Shown here: positions 17,632 through 24,931 of the stretch, one piece after another
Position numbering within the stretch: position 1 is the first letter of the stretch
Layout of the letters: each line of letters starts with the position of its first letter
Notes under the pieces: generated by a model
Told to the model about the DNA's origin: nothing
Database searches by the model: none
The model's input: the letters and a program-made list of their open reading frames with translations, nothing else
Assembly: GCF_001027285.1 (NCBI RefSeq)
Contig: NZ_CP011509.1
Location: 3,108,501 to 3,172,500 of the forward strand
Direction of reading: 5' to 3'
DNA length: 64,000 bases
DNA from: Archangium gephyra
GTDB lineage: Bacteria; Myxococcota; Myxococcia; Myxococcales; Myxococcaceae
Translations under genes and position numbers: made by a program

Positions 17632-18555
17632 TCAAAGCCCCGGCCCCTCAGTCAGAGCCGGGAAGGTCACGCTGCCGAGTGTGACGGTACTCAGTCCATT
17701 CGCTTGCCAGAGCTTCAGGACAAAGGGACCAGTGGTTCGCACGTCCTCAGCCCGCACTTCGATGTAGAGAGTGAGCGGTTCACCTAAGAGAACGGGCTTT
17801 TGAGGCCAGACGGACCCCTCCAGTTCTTCACCCTTCGGACCCACGAGCTTCGCTCCTTGCGCAGTCCAGGGGGCCGTGCCCTCGTTTCTCAAATCGAAGC
17901 GCACCGCCATCCGCCTTCGAGCACGGCAGGTGGTGACACCTCGCGCGGACAGCGCATTTCCCGGACGCTGCACGACACGAACCGTTGAGCAGGGGATGCC
18001 CTTCTCGCTCATCATGCCAGAAGCGAGCAAGCCAGTGAGTCCGTCTGGGTTGTCTCGTTCCGCACGCAGCCGTTGGATCTCTGCGCGCAACCTCGCGTTC
18101 TCCTCGTAGGACTTCTTCAAGTCGGCTTGGATGGACTCCACCGGACGCGAGTGGCGGAAGATCTCCACTCGGCGCTCGCCAATCGCCGGATGAACGACCA
18201 GCCGGAAGGTCATGCAGGGCGGAACCTCACCATCAGCGAAACACACCGTCAGTGTGCTGAGCTTCTCGCCGCGCATCTTCTCCGAGGGTTCGAGTGTGAT
18301 GAGGCGCTGTCCAGGCGCTACCTTGAAGCGCTCTCGGTTCTCCAGCGTCATCCCGTCCGCGCGAACGTCCGAATCAAAGCTGAATGTGGTGGGCTGTCCT
18401 GGGCTGATCTGTACCTCGGAGACCTCGTTGGTCCCGTCCGCCGTCAATTCGATGCAGCGACCTTCCGCTTCCCCGGGAGGAGGACATGTCTGCGCGGTGG
18501 CGGAAGTCCCCGCGAGAAGCAGCATCAGGAACGCAGCAATCGACGGAGCGAACAC
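17632..18555 (-). CDS. DUF2381 family exported protein (myxobacterial paralogous family)
   Basis: A 307-residue secreted protein of the DUF2381 family, found almost only in myxobacteria in many copies. Residues 1-21 are a signal peptide. A beta-rich domain follows (VSEVQISPGQPTTFSFDSD, LITLEPSEKM, MTFRLVVHP), then a helical stretch (about 145-170, LKKSYEENARLRAEIQRLRAE) that could be a coiled coil, and a C-terminal beta domain (MAVRFDLRNEGTAPW, EPLTLYIEV). The start is GTG at 18555. It lies 103 bases downstream of a transmembrane kinase on the same strand, a pairing I recall as common for this family. GC is lower than in flanking genes. Function unknown; the kinase link suggests a periplasmic sensing partner. 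Confidence 0.82.
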   Translation of the reverse strand: MFAPSIAAFLMLLLAGTSATAQTCPPPGEAEGRCIELTADGTNEVSEVQISPGQPTTFSFDSDVRADGMTLENRERFKVAPGQRLITLEPSEKMRGEKLSTLTVCFADGEVPPCMTFRLVVHPAIGERRVEIFRHSRPVESIQADLKKSYEENARLRAEIQRLRAERDNPDGLTGLLASGMMSEKGIPCSTVRVVQRPGNALSARGVTTCRARRRMAVRFDLRNEGTAPWTAQGAKLVGPKGEELEGSVWPQKPVLLGEPLTLYIEVRAEDVRTTGPFVLKLWQANGLSTVTLGSVTFPALTEGPGL

Positions 18556-18658
18556 GGGACACCCACTCCAGGGCAGGAACGGTGCCCGCCTCTATCACGT
18601 CTCCGGACCCGGTTGTGCTCGGGCCCAGTCCTTCCATTTCCGACCGCTTGTCCGGCTC

Positions 18659-20641
18659 TCACTCGAAGCTACGTACGGCCTTCACACGCACCGTGGAGTA
18701 GATGCGAGCAGAATCCAAGCCGCCGTTGCGTTCCCGGATGGCACCTTTCCCACCCTTCAACGAGTCCCACATCTCAAAGCACACCGGAAACGGCTGGCCG
18801 TCTCCCTTCAGGTCGCGCGCTTCGGTGAATCGCCCGTACACGCGATCCTCTCCGATGGTGAGTGTTCCGGACAGGAAGATGCGGCCTCCTGATTCACCCG
18901 GTTGGCGGGGTCCCAACTGGGCGGAGGTGGGGCCGTCGTGGACGCTGATGTCCTCGGCGAATCCTTCGAGGTCAAGGTATGCCGAAACCGTTTCCCCGCT
19001 GCGGACGCCGAGCTTGTCGGCCATGGCCTCGACCGCACCCGCCGGACACGAAGCAGGTTGCGGAGTCGGCCGCACTTGTTGGGGGGGCGGACAGCCCGCC
19101 AGCGCATTGCAAACCAAGCCTGTACCGATGACCTTGGCTGCGCGTCCGAGAACCTTCGTCTTCTTCTCGCTGCTGTCGTCCTTGCGAAGCATCGTGATCA
19201 TAACAGGCGCAGAGATGGAGCCCATTGTGGGCTCGGCGCCTTCTCCACCCGGAGGATCCAGCGGCTTCACGGATGGCGCCACTTCACGACCGGACTCGGC
19301 TTGTCGAGTGGGAGTAGCCTCGGACGACGCATCGAGTGGACCCGCCCCAGAGCGCGTGAGCAGCGACATGGCGAACAGGAACGCGCCGAGCACCACAGCC
19401 GCGCCCCCCGCTGCTGCTGCGAAGCGAGAGCGACGGCGCGCGACTGGAGGGGCCGGAGCTGCTGCCTCTCGCGGCGCTTCAAAAGGGGCCGGGGCTTGAG
19501 ATGCTGGTGGCGGAGCCGGCTCCGATGGAACCGGCTCCAGCGCAGGCATCACAGCAACAGCAGGCGTCTTCTGTTCTGGGCCGGAAGCGAGAACTTCGAT
19601 CTCGGGAACAAGAGCCTTCTCCGGTGGCTTCCGGCCTCTCTGCCGCTCTTTCTTCAGCCAGCGCCGGAGCCAGCGCTTCGAGTCGGCCACATCCACCAGC
19701 GCTGGATCCTCCTCGGTCGTCCTGTTGTGGGATTCGCCTGGCTCGAATAGCGGGAGATCCCAACTTGCGTCAGCCTCGGCCTCGGCCATGGCTGCATCAA
19801 GCGCCGCGCAGAACTCGACCACGCTCCCGTAGCGTGCCGCCGGGTCCTTCTCCAACATCCGCATGCAGATGTCGGAGAGCGCTCGCGGGACTCGTGGGTT
19901 GAGAACGTGCGGCGTTACAGGCATCTGGTGAAGGATTCGCTCTGCAAGTCCTCCCTCTTCTTCGTCCTCCCGGTCCCCAAACGGAAGGATGTCCGTCAGC
20001 AGCCAATAGAACGACACTGCGAGGGCCCAAAGCTCATCCGATGGGCCGTAGTCGTAGCTCGCGGAGTCGTTCTCTCTGCTGAAGCTCCACGCCTCGGGCG
20101 CGCGGAACTCGATGGTTCCAGGCGGAAGACGTGAAGTGGTGATGGCCGGAGCCCCCATCAGAGTGCCCACTCCGAAATCGATCAGGAGCGGTCTCGCGTT
20201 CCCATCCCGGATAATGACGTTGTCCGGCTTGAGGTCCCTGTGCATGACGCCTTGCCGGAGGACTTCCCCGAGCGTCAGCCCGATATCCAGCACGATGCGC
20301 GCGGACCTACGAGCCGAGGGATTCTCCTCCGAGGCATACGTCTCCAGTGTCCGGCCCCCGGCAAACCCCATCACGATGTACGAGTGCCCGATAATGGGGT
20401 CAGGCCAATAGCCGCACCCAAAGAAGCGGACGACATCAGGATGTTCCAGATGGTTCAGGATGCCGATCTCGCGTTTGGCTCGGTCGTGCAACAGTCGGCC
20501 CCGGAGGATCTTGACGGCGTAGAAGCCCCCGGACTGTTCGGCCTTGTAGACATGGCCGTAGCTACCGCTGCCGAGCTTCTCAAGGATTCGGTAGTCCCCG
20601 ACCATCTCTCCGATTTCCGGCAGCCTGTAGGCCAATCCCAC
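18659..20641 (-). CDS. Transmembrane serine/threonine protein kinase
   Basis: A 660-residue receptor-like kinase. The cytoplasmic kinase domain covers about 16-285 with GSGSYG (24-29), Lys44, HRDLKPDN (134-141), DFG (155-157) and APE (181-183), so it should be active. A proline/alanine-rich linker (about 340-400) leads to one membrane helix (406-428) and an outside domain of about 230 residues with a cysteine pair (VCNALAGCPPP) and a jelly-roll-like tail (VSAYLDLEGFAEDISV). The start is GTG at 20641. It is followed by the DUF2381 gene and sits back to back with an XRE regulator. Codon use is less GC-biased than the chromosome average, in keeping with an accessory island. Confidence 0.9.
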   Translation of the reverse strand: MGLAYRLPEIGEMVGDYRILEKLGSGSYGHVYKAEQSGGFYAVKILRGRLLHDRAKREIGILNHLEHPDVVRFFGCGYWPDPIIGHSYIVMGFAGGRTLETYASEENPSARRSARIVLDIGLTLGEVLRQGVMHRDLKPDNVIIRDGNARPLLIDFGVGTLMGAPAITTSRLPPGTIEFRAPEAWSFSRENDSASYDYGPSDELWALAVSFYWLLTDILPFGDREDEEEGGLAERILHQMPVTPHVLNPRVPRALSDICMRMLEKDPAARYGSVVEFCAALDAAMAEAEADASWDLPLFEPGESHNRTTEEDPALVDVADSKRWLRRWLKKERQRGRKPPEKALVPEIEVLASGPEQKTPAVAVMPALEPVPSEPAPPPASQAPAPFEAPREAAAPAPPVARRRSRFAAAAGGAAVVLGAFLFAMSLLTRSGAGPLDASSEATPTRQAESGREVAPSVKPLDPPGGEGAEPTMGSISAPVMITMLRKDDSSEKKTKVLGRAAKVIGTGLVCNALAGCPPPQQVRPTPQPASCPAGAVEAMADKLGVRSGETVSAYLDLEGFAEDISVHDGPTSAQLGPRQPGESGGRIFLSGTLTIGEDRVYGRFTEARDLKGDGQPFPVCFEMWDSLKGGKGAIRERNGGLDSARIYSTVRVKAVRSFE

Positions 20642-20728
20642 GACGCACCTCCGAGAACGCGGAGCCTACCAATCTCGAGAACGACGAGCTGCACGCCGAA
20701 AGCCCCGGCCCCAAGTCCATCGTGGTAG

Positions 20729-21109
20729 ATGGTTCCCATGGACGAAGAACTTCAGCGCTCCCTCGGAGAAGTGGCTCGCGCAGCCCGGGAACGCCTCGGT
20801 CTCACACAGGCCCAAGTTGCCCAAAAGGTGGGGCTCGTTCCAGGCGTCTACGGACGGATCGAACGTGGCGACATGATGCCGTCCGTCCCGAGCTTGAGGC
20901 GGATCAGCCTCGTCCTCGGTATCTCGTCCGATGCGCTGCTGGGAGTGAGCCCTTCTCAGGTTGCGGCCACGGTGGATGACGCTCTCCCAGAAGAGAACCT
21001 CTCGTCGGAGCTGCGACGCATCGTCCACCAGCTCCGGACGTGGTCGCCGAAGCGGCTCAGGGTGCTTAGCAAGGTGCTGACCGTACTTGCTTCCTCCTTC
21101 GAGGATTGA
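20729..21109 (+). CDS. XRE-family helix-turn-helix regulator (copy A)
   Basis: A 126-residue protein. The N-terminal XRE HTH (about 8-70) shows RERLGLTQAQVAQKVG, YGRIERGDMMPSVPSL and LGISSDALLG. The C-terminal half is a helical tail (ELRRIVHQLRTWSPKRLRVLSKVL). An ATG three codons later is an alternative start. It is divergent from the transmembrane kinase (88-base gap) and convergent with a paralogue of the same design 20 bases away. It probably regulates the kinase operon or itself. Confidence 0.82.
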   Translation: MVPMDEELQRSLGEVARAARERLGLTQAQVAQKVGLVPGVYGRIERGDMMPSVPSLRRISLVLGISSDALLGVSPSQVAATVDDALPEENLSSELRRIVHQLRTWSPKRLRVLSKVLTVLASSFED

Positions 21110-21128
21110 ACCAAGTAGAGCCATCCGC

Positions 21129-21536
21129 CTACTTGGTTTGATCATCTGGCTGTTGTGCCGTGTGTCTCATCAGCGCATTGGCGGTGCTGCTCATCACCGC
21201 AAGCTGTGCAGAATCCATGCGGCGAAGCGTTCTTACCAATCGGCGCAATTCGGGTGGATCATCTGCCTCGCGTTCAGGAGCCTTCAGCAATGGCGCCTTC
21301 TCGGCGTCGAGCCCCAAGATGGCGTTAGCATCCACACCCAAGGCGCGGCATAGCTTGCGGAGGGTAGGAACGCTCGGGAGTAGGTATCCTCGCTCCAGCC
21401 GCCCAAATACCTCGGTGACGACCCCAACGCGCTCCGCGACATCAGCCTGAGTCAGCTCAGCCCTCTTGCGTGCGTCGCGCACGACCGCTGCCAGGTGGGC
21501 CATCAATTTCTTTTTCTCATTCTGCCTGTCCGTCAT
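21129..21536 (-). CDS. XRE-family helix-turn-helix regulator (copy B)
   Basis: A 135-residue regulator paralogous to copy A. The HTH has RKRAELTQADVAERVG, FGRLERGYLLPSVPTL and LGVDANAILGL, and the tail ELRRLVRTLRRMDSAQLAVMSS has the same rhythm as copy A's. The ATG at 21536 (MTDRQNEKKK) is preferred; an in-frame start at 21584 would overlap the end of the pseudokinase gene. It follows the pseudokinase on the same strand by about 20 bases, so the two are probably one transcript. Confidence 0.8.
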   Translation of the reverse strand: MTDRQNEKKKLMAHLAAVVRDARKRAELTQADVAERVGVVTEVFGRLERGYLLPSVPTLRKLCRALGVDANAILGLDAEKAPLLKAPEREADDPPELRRLVRTLRRMDSAQLAVMSSTANALMRHTAQQPDDQTK

Positions 21537-21556
21537 CGGCCTACTCGTTCCAGGGG

Positions 21557-22717
21557 TTACCGGATGTTCACAGCCTTCGGCCACGGGAGGACCCCCATCT
21601 CGACAGGGTGCGCATCCTTCCGCTTGAGGGCAGATGCTTTCTTGAGGATGTCGGCCAGTTCCGCAGCGGCCTCGGGAGCGCCGAAGGGCTGGCGGAGACT
21701 GCGCAGATACGCGCGCAGATCGTCACGCATCTCAGCAGCCGATTGGTAACGCTCCGCAGGGTCAATCCGAAGAGCCCGGTGAGCTACCTGTTTCAGAGGG
21801 GCCGGGGCTTTGTAAGCGATGCGTTCCACGTCCTCGGGACCGAATCGCAGCAGACGATCCGCAAGTACCTCGATGGAGGCCCATGCGGAGTGTTCTGCCC
21901 TCACTCCCGAGACGAGTCGAAGCGCGCGCTTGGACACCTCGGATGGAAGCGTGTCCAGAGGGTCGAGCGGATGATTCCCCGCGAAGATCTCCAGCAGCAC
22001 GAGCCCGAGCGAGAAGATGTCCGCCCTGCTGTCGATGCCCTTGGGAGAGAGAAGACCGGCTCGGCCCTTTTCGGAGATGGAGCGAATGATCTCCGGAGCC
22101 GCGTAGGCGAAGTTCCCTCGGAGCACCTTCGGTGGCGTGGGCACGCGGCCCAACAGCTCGGAGAACGCGGCACCAAAATTCGTGAGCTTCACGCGACCGT
22201 TGCTCCCAATGCGAACGGTCATGGGACCCACGGCACGGTGAATGATGTGAAGCGGGCGGCCTCGGTCATCCTCGCAGTGGTGGGCGTAGTCGAGGGCGTT
22301 GGCTACTTCAGCAGCGATGAAGGCGGCGAGGGCAGGCGAGAGCCTGCGGCCCAGCAACAGCGCGGAGCCGATGACAGTGGCCAGGAAGGCTCCTGGCGTG
22401 TGCTCCATCACCACGAACGGGGCGCCCTGATGCTCCGCGAGTCTGAAGACGCGGGCGAGCCCAGGATGATGAAGGTGCTCGGCGAGCTGAACTTCCTCTA
22501 TTGCCCGTGTGCGGCCCTCACGCCCTTCGGGGACTTCTACCTGCTTCAGGACAACGAGCCTTCGGGGCGCCTTCTCCTTCATGGGCCTACGTCTCGCCAG
22601 CCACAGAGTGTCGTAGTCCACGTGTTCGAGGACAGAGCGAAGCACCTCGTAGTGGAACCCGTCCGACTCGAAGGTGAAGGGCCCTGTGTCCGTGGGCGGG
22701 GTGTCGAATTCGGCCAT
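21557..22717 (-). CDS. Serine/threonine pseudokinase
   Basis: A 386-residue protein with a Hanks kinase fold but broken catalysis. The ATP lysine (K58, VVLKQVE) and the APE of the activation segment (207-209) are present. The catalytic HRD reads HRA (160-162, HRAVGPMTVRI), the DFG reads NFG (180-182), and the glycine-rich loop is not recognisable. Both catalytic aspartates are gone, so phosphotransfer is unlikely; a scaffold or regulatory role is inferred. No membrane helix is seen. The start is the ATG at 22717 with AGGAG seven bases ahead; the frame is open to 22792. It precedes XRE copy B on the same strand. An intact fold without frameshifts argues against simple decay. Confidence 0.85.
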   Translation of the reverse strand: MAEFDTPPTDTGPFTFESDGFHYEVLRSVLEHVDYDTLWLARRRPMKEKAPRRLVVLKQVEVPEGREGRTRAIEEVQLAEHLHHPGLARVFRLAEHQGAPFVVMEHTPGAFLATVIGSALLLGRRLSPALAAFIAAEVANALDYAHHCEDDRGRPLHIIHRAVGPMTVRIGSNGRVKLTNFGAAFSELLGRVPTPPKVLRGNFAYAAPEIIRSISEKGRAGLLSPKGIDSRADIFSLGLVLLEIFAGNHPLDPLDTLPSEVSKRALRLVSGVRAEHSAWASIEVLADRLLRFGPEDVERIAYKAPAPLKQVAHRALRIDPAERYQSAAEMRDDLRAYLRSLRQPFGAPEAAAELADILKKASALKRKDAHPVEMGVLPWPKAVNIR

Positions 22718-23181
22718 GTGGTCTCCTGTGCGCTGCGGATCGCTTGAGAGGAATGCAGGTCTCCATAGGTTACTTCCAAAGTGCTCCGACACGTACCATG
22801 GAGGGGCGGAGAAATGGAAGCTACCTTACTGGGTAGGTCATCGCTCCCCGGCAACCAGCCGAAGTAGGACGGAGCATCGAGAGGGACAACCAAGCGCGAC
22901 GCATCTACGAGAGGAGACGCGCCCCTCGTTCAAGATCCCGAATCTTCGGTAACTCGGATCCAAGCCCCGGCGCCTCCGAGGAACTGGACCTCACTGAATC
23001 GACCGGAACTGGACGGGGGCCTCCCGGTTCCGATGCACTCCGACAGCTACGAGGCGCGGCCACGCTGACACGTCAAGCCGTCAAATTTTTTGCCCAGCCT
23101 GCTTCCCAGTGCTACACCTCTGTTCAGGCGGTGCGCGGTGCATCGCCTTAGTCGTACGCTTTTAATATACGCATACTCAAT
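22718..23181. other. Intergenic region, no gene
   Basis: About 460 bases between the pseudokinase and the TIR-like gene. I see no frame with convincing codon use, and no tRNA. Base composition drifts toward AT to the right (a CAAATTTTTT run near 23084-23093). The right end carries a TAATAT element just before the next gene. Confidence 0.5.
23163..23168 (+). promoter_or_regulatory. Possible -10 element (TAATAT)
   Basis: TAATAT lies 14 bases before the ATG of the TIR-like gene. A -35 at the expected place (about 23140) is poor. It would give a very short leader, and no clear Shine-Dalgarno is present. Confidence 0.3.
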
Positions 23182-24294
23182 ATGAGCCTCCCGTTTACTG
23201 TTCCCGTCACCCTCATCAAGAACGCTGGACAGCCAAATGAGTCACGGCAGATCGTTCAGTGCAGCGTGCAGCCCAAGAAAGGGTTCTTTGAACTCAACGC
23301 GCCAGTCTATGAAGGAGACATTGTCGAACTACCGGATCCCCGGGGAGGAGTCCGACAACTCTACGTTGCAGAGGTCAACATCGTTGGGCAAGGCAGCGAA
23401 CTTGGGCACATTGAGGTGAGTTGGGGCAAGCCACCGCTAGCAGGAGAAAGCCAAACAATGATCGGAAACTTCCAACATCTCATGCAAGCAGTGCTTGAAC
23501 AGATGTACAAAATATCAAAGATGCCAGGGTCGTCAGGCCGATATGTAGATCTGAATCTCGATAACATCGCCGAGCTTCTGAAATCGGATCCTGACGACAT
23601 CCGCGAGGCACTGAATACACTGAATGACCAAGGACTCATTGATGCCAATTTTTATCTTGGCGGAGGGTGCTCGGCACGCATCACGGGGGCAGGGCGCCTT
23701 CAAGTTGAAGAAAAACAACGCAATACTTCTAAGCCAATGGCCATGACCGGTGATTCAACCAGCCTGCCCCCCCCGTATCGTCATCTGGAATCCGCCCTGA
23801 AGCAATTCCACGAAGATGCCCCCGCCGAGAAGAGCGTTTTCGTGATGATGAAGTTCCCATCTAACGACATGGAGGACTGGAAGAAGAAGTGTCTCTCTGA
23901 CTTGTATGATGCTGTCAGGGATGAGTTGGATCGGCATGGACTGATGGCTCGACGCGCCGATCAGAAAACGTACCCAGAAAGCCGTCAGATGTGGGACAAT
24001 GTTTGCACCCATATGCTGGGTTGCGACTACGGTGTCGCCATCCTTGAGGATCATGTCGGCGACGAGTTCAACCCGAATGTGGCGCTAGAGTACGGTTTCA
24101 TGTTGGCCCGTGGCAGCAAGGTTGTCTTGCTCAAGGAGGCGAACTTCAAGCACACCCGGGCTGATATATTGGCTACGATTTCCGTGCCCTTCTCCATCAG
24201 CAAAGAGCATGTGGTTGACACTAACTCTGTCAGGGACGCGATCTCGAACTGGTTGAGCGTAGATCTTAAAATTACGCCTCGGCGGAGGAGATAA
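23182..24294 (+). CDS. TIR/nucleoside-deoxyribosyltransferase-like protein, putative defence effector
   Basis: A 370-residue soluble protein. Residues 1-85 are a beta-rich domain. Residues about 95-180 look like a winged helix (LDNIAELLKSDPDDIREALNTLNDQGLI). Residues about 215-350 follow the TIR-like/nucleoside 2-deoxyribosyltransferase pattern: SVFVMMKFP (218-226), a helix, CDYGVAILED (281-290), then FNPNVALEYGFMLARGSKVVLL (297-317) with Glu303 in the position of the catalytic glutamate. Related folds cleave NAD or nucleotides, and several are anti-phage effectors. Codon use is markedly AT-richer than the rest of the window, the gene sits beside an IS remnant, and no partner gene is adjacent, so horizontal acquisition is likely. 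Fold assignment is moderate; activity is inference. Confidence 0.72.
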   Translation: MSLPFTVPVTLIKNAGQPNESRQIVQCSVQPKKGFFELNAPVYEGDIVELPDPRGGVRQLYVAEVNIVGQGSELGHIEVSWGKPPLAGESQTMIGNFQHLMQAVLEQMYKISKMPGSSGRYVDLNLDNIAELLKSDPDDIREALNTLNDQGLIDANFYLGGGCSARITGAGRLQVEEKQRNTSKPMAMTGDSTSLPPPYRHLESALKQFHEDAPAEKSVFVMMKFPSNDMEDWKKKCLSDLYDAVRDELDRHGLMARRADQKTYPESRQMWDNVCTHMLGCDYGVAILEDHVGDEFNPNVALEYGFMLARGSKVVLLKEANFKHTRADILATISVPFSISKEHVVDTNSVRDAISNWLSVDLKITPRRRR

Positions 24295-24425
24295 GCTCCC
24301 GGAATCTCGGAATGTAGAGCCCTGGAGAAGTCCAAGAGCCAGAGCTTTGAACTGACCAGTTGATTGATCTACACATCGCAACTCCTCAAGGACACAACGC
24401 TCGTGATCGGTCACGCGCGAGCTTA

Positions 24426-24785
24426 GAGGGTGTTGAACAGGAGCAATCAGGCGAGGCGGCGGAGCATGAGTCGCATCATGCCCAGGTGGATGAAGGCTTC
24501 GGAGGACTCCTCCTTGCGTTCGTAGTCCTTGGATAGACGCCGCTCCCGATTGAGCCAGCCGAAGGTGCGCTCGACAATCCAGCGTTTCGCCTGGACGATG
24601 AAACCATTGTCCTTCTCCGAGCGTTTCACCACCTTGAGGGTGATGCCGCTCTTGCTGGCGACCTTCTCCACCTGTTGTCCCTGGTAGGCCCCGTCCGCCC
24701 ACGTCTTCTGGAGCGTGGGGTAGTCGTGTGCCGCAAGGGGCAACACTGCCTGTGGGGCAGCAAGGCGCGGCCCCGTTTGCTGCAT
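24426..24785 (-). mobile_element. IS5-type insertion sequence remnant
   Basis: One end begins near GAGGGTGTTGAACAGG at 24426, the kind of terminus seen in IS5-family elements, and runs into the transposase 3' end. The other end and the N-terminal half of the transposase are missing, so the element is dead. Confidence 0.6.
24447..24785 (-). pseudogene. Truncated IS5-family transposase
   Basis: The last 95 or so residues of a DDE transposase: WADGAYQG, then ITLKVVKRSEK, RWIVERTFGWLNRERRLSKDYE and the C-terminal LMLRRLA. These are the typical IS5-group C-terminal blocks, including the catalytic glutamate in VERTFGW. The N-terminal DDE aspartate region is absent, and the first 18 or so residues of the frame (MQQTGPRLAAPQAVLPL) do not look like transposase. 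It is a fossil between the TIR-like gene and the antiporter, supporting acquisition of the island by transposition. Confidence 0.75.
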
Positions 24786-24890
24786 CCTTGCTGCAAGCCC
24801 CCAACGAGGCCAGCGGCATGCCCGTAGCTGGGGGCTCCAATCCCCAAGACTTACAGGCAGTTACGCTGGTGTGGGACTTGGATTCAGCAT

Positions 24891-24925
24891 CTACCCCGTC
24901 CCTCTCCCGAGGGGAGCGGGAGTAG
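24891..24925. repeat. Dispersed palindromic repeat, copy 3
   Basis: CTACCCCGTCCCTCTCCC followed by GAGGGGAGCGGGAGTAG makes a near-complete palindrome starting six bases beyond the antiporter stop, so it can also act as that gene's terminator. It shares CCCCGTCCCTCTCCC with the copies at 17.3 and 49.2 kb. Confidence 0.6.
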
Positions 24926-24931
24926 CGGTCC

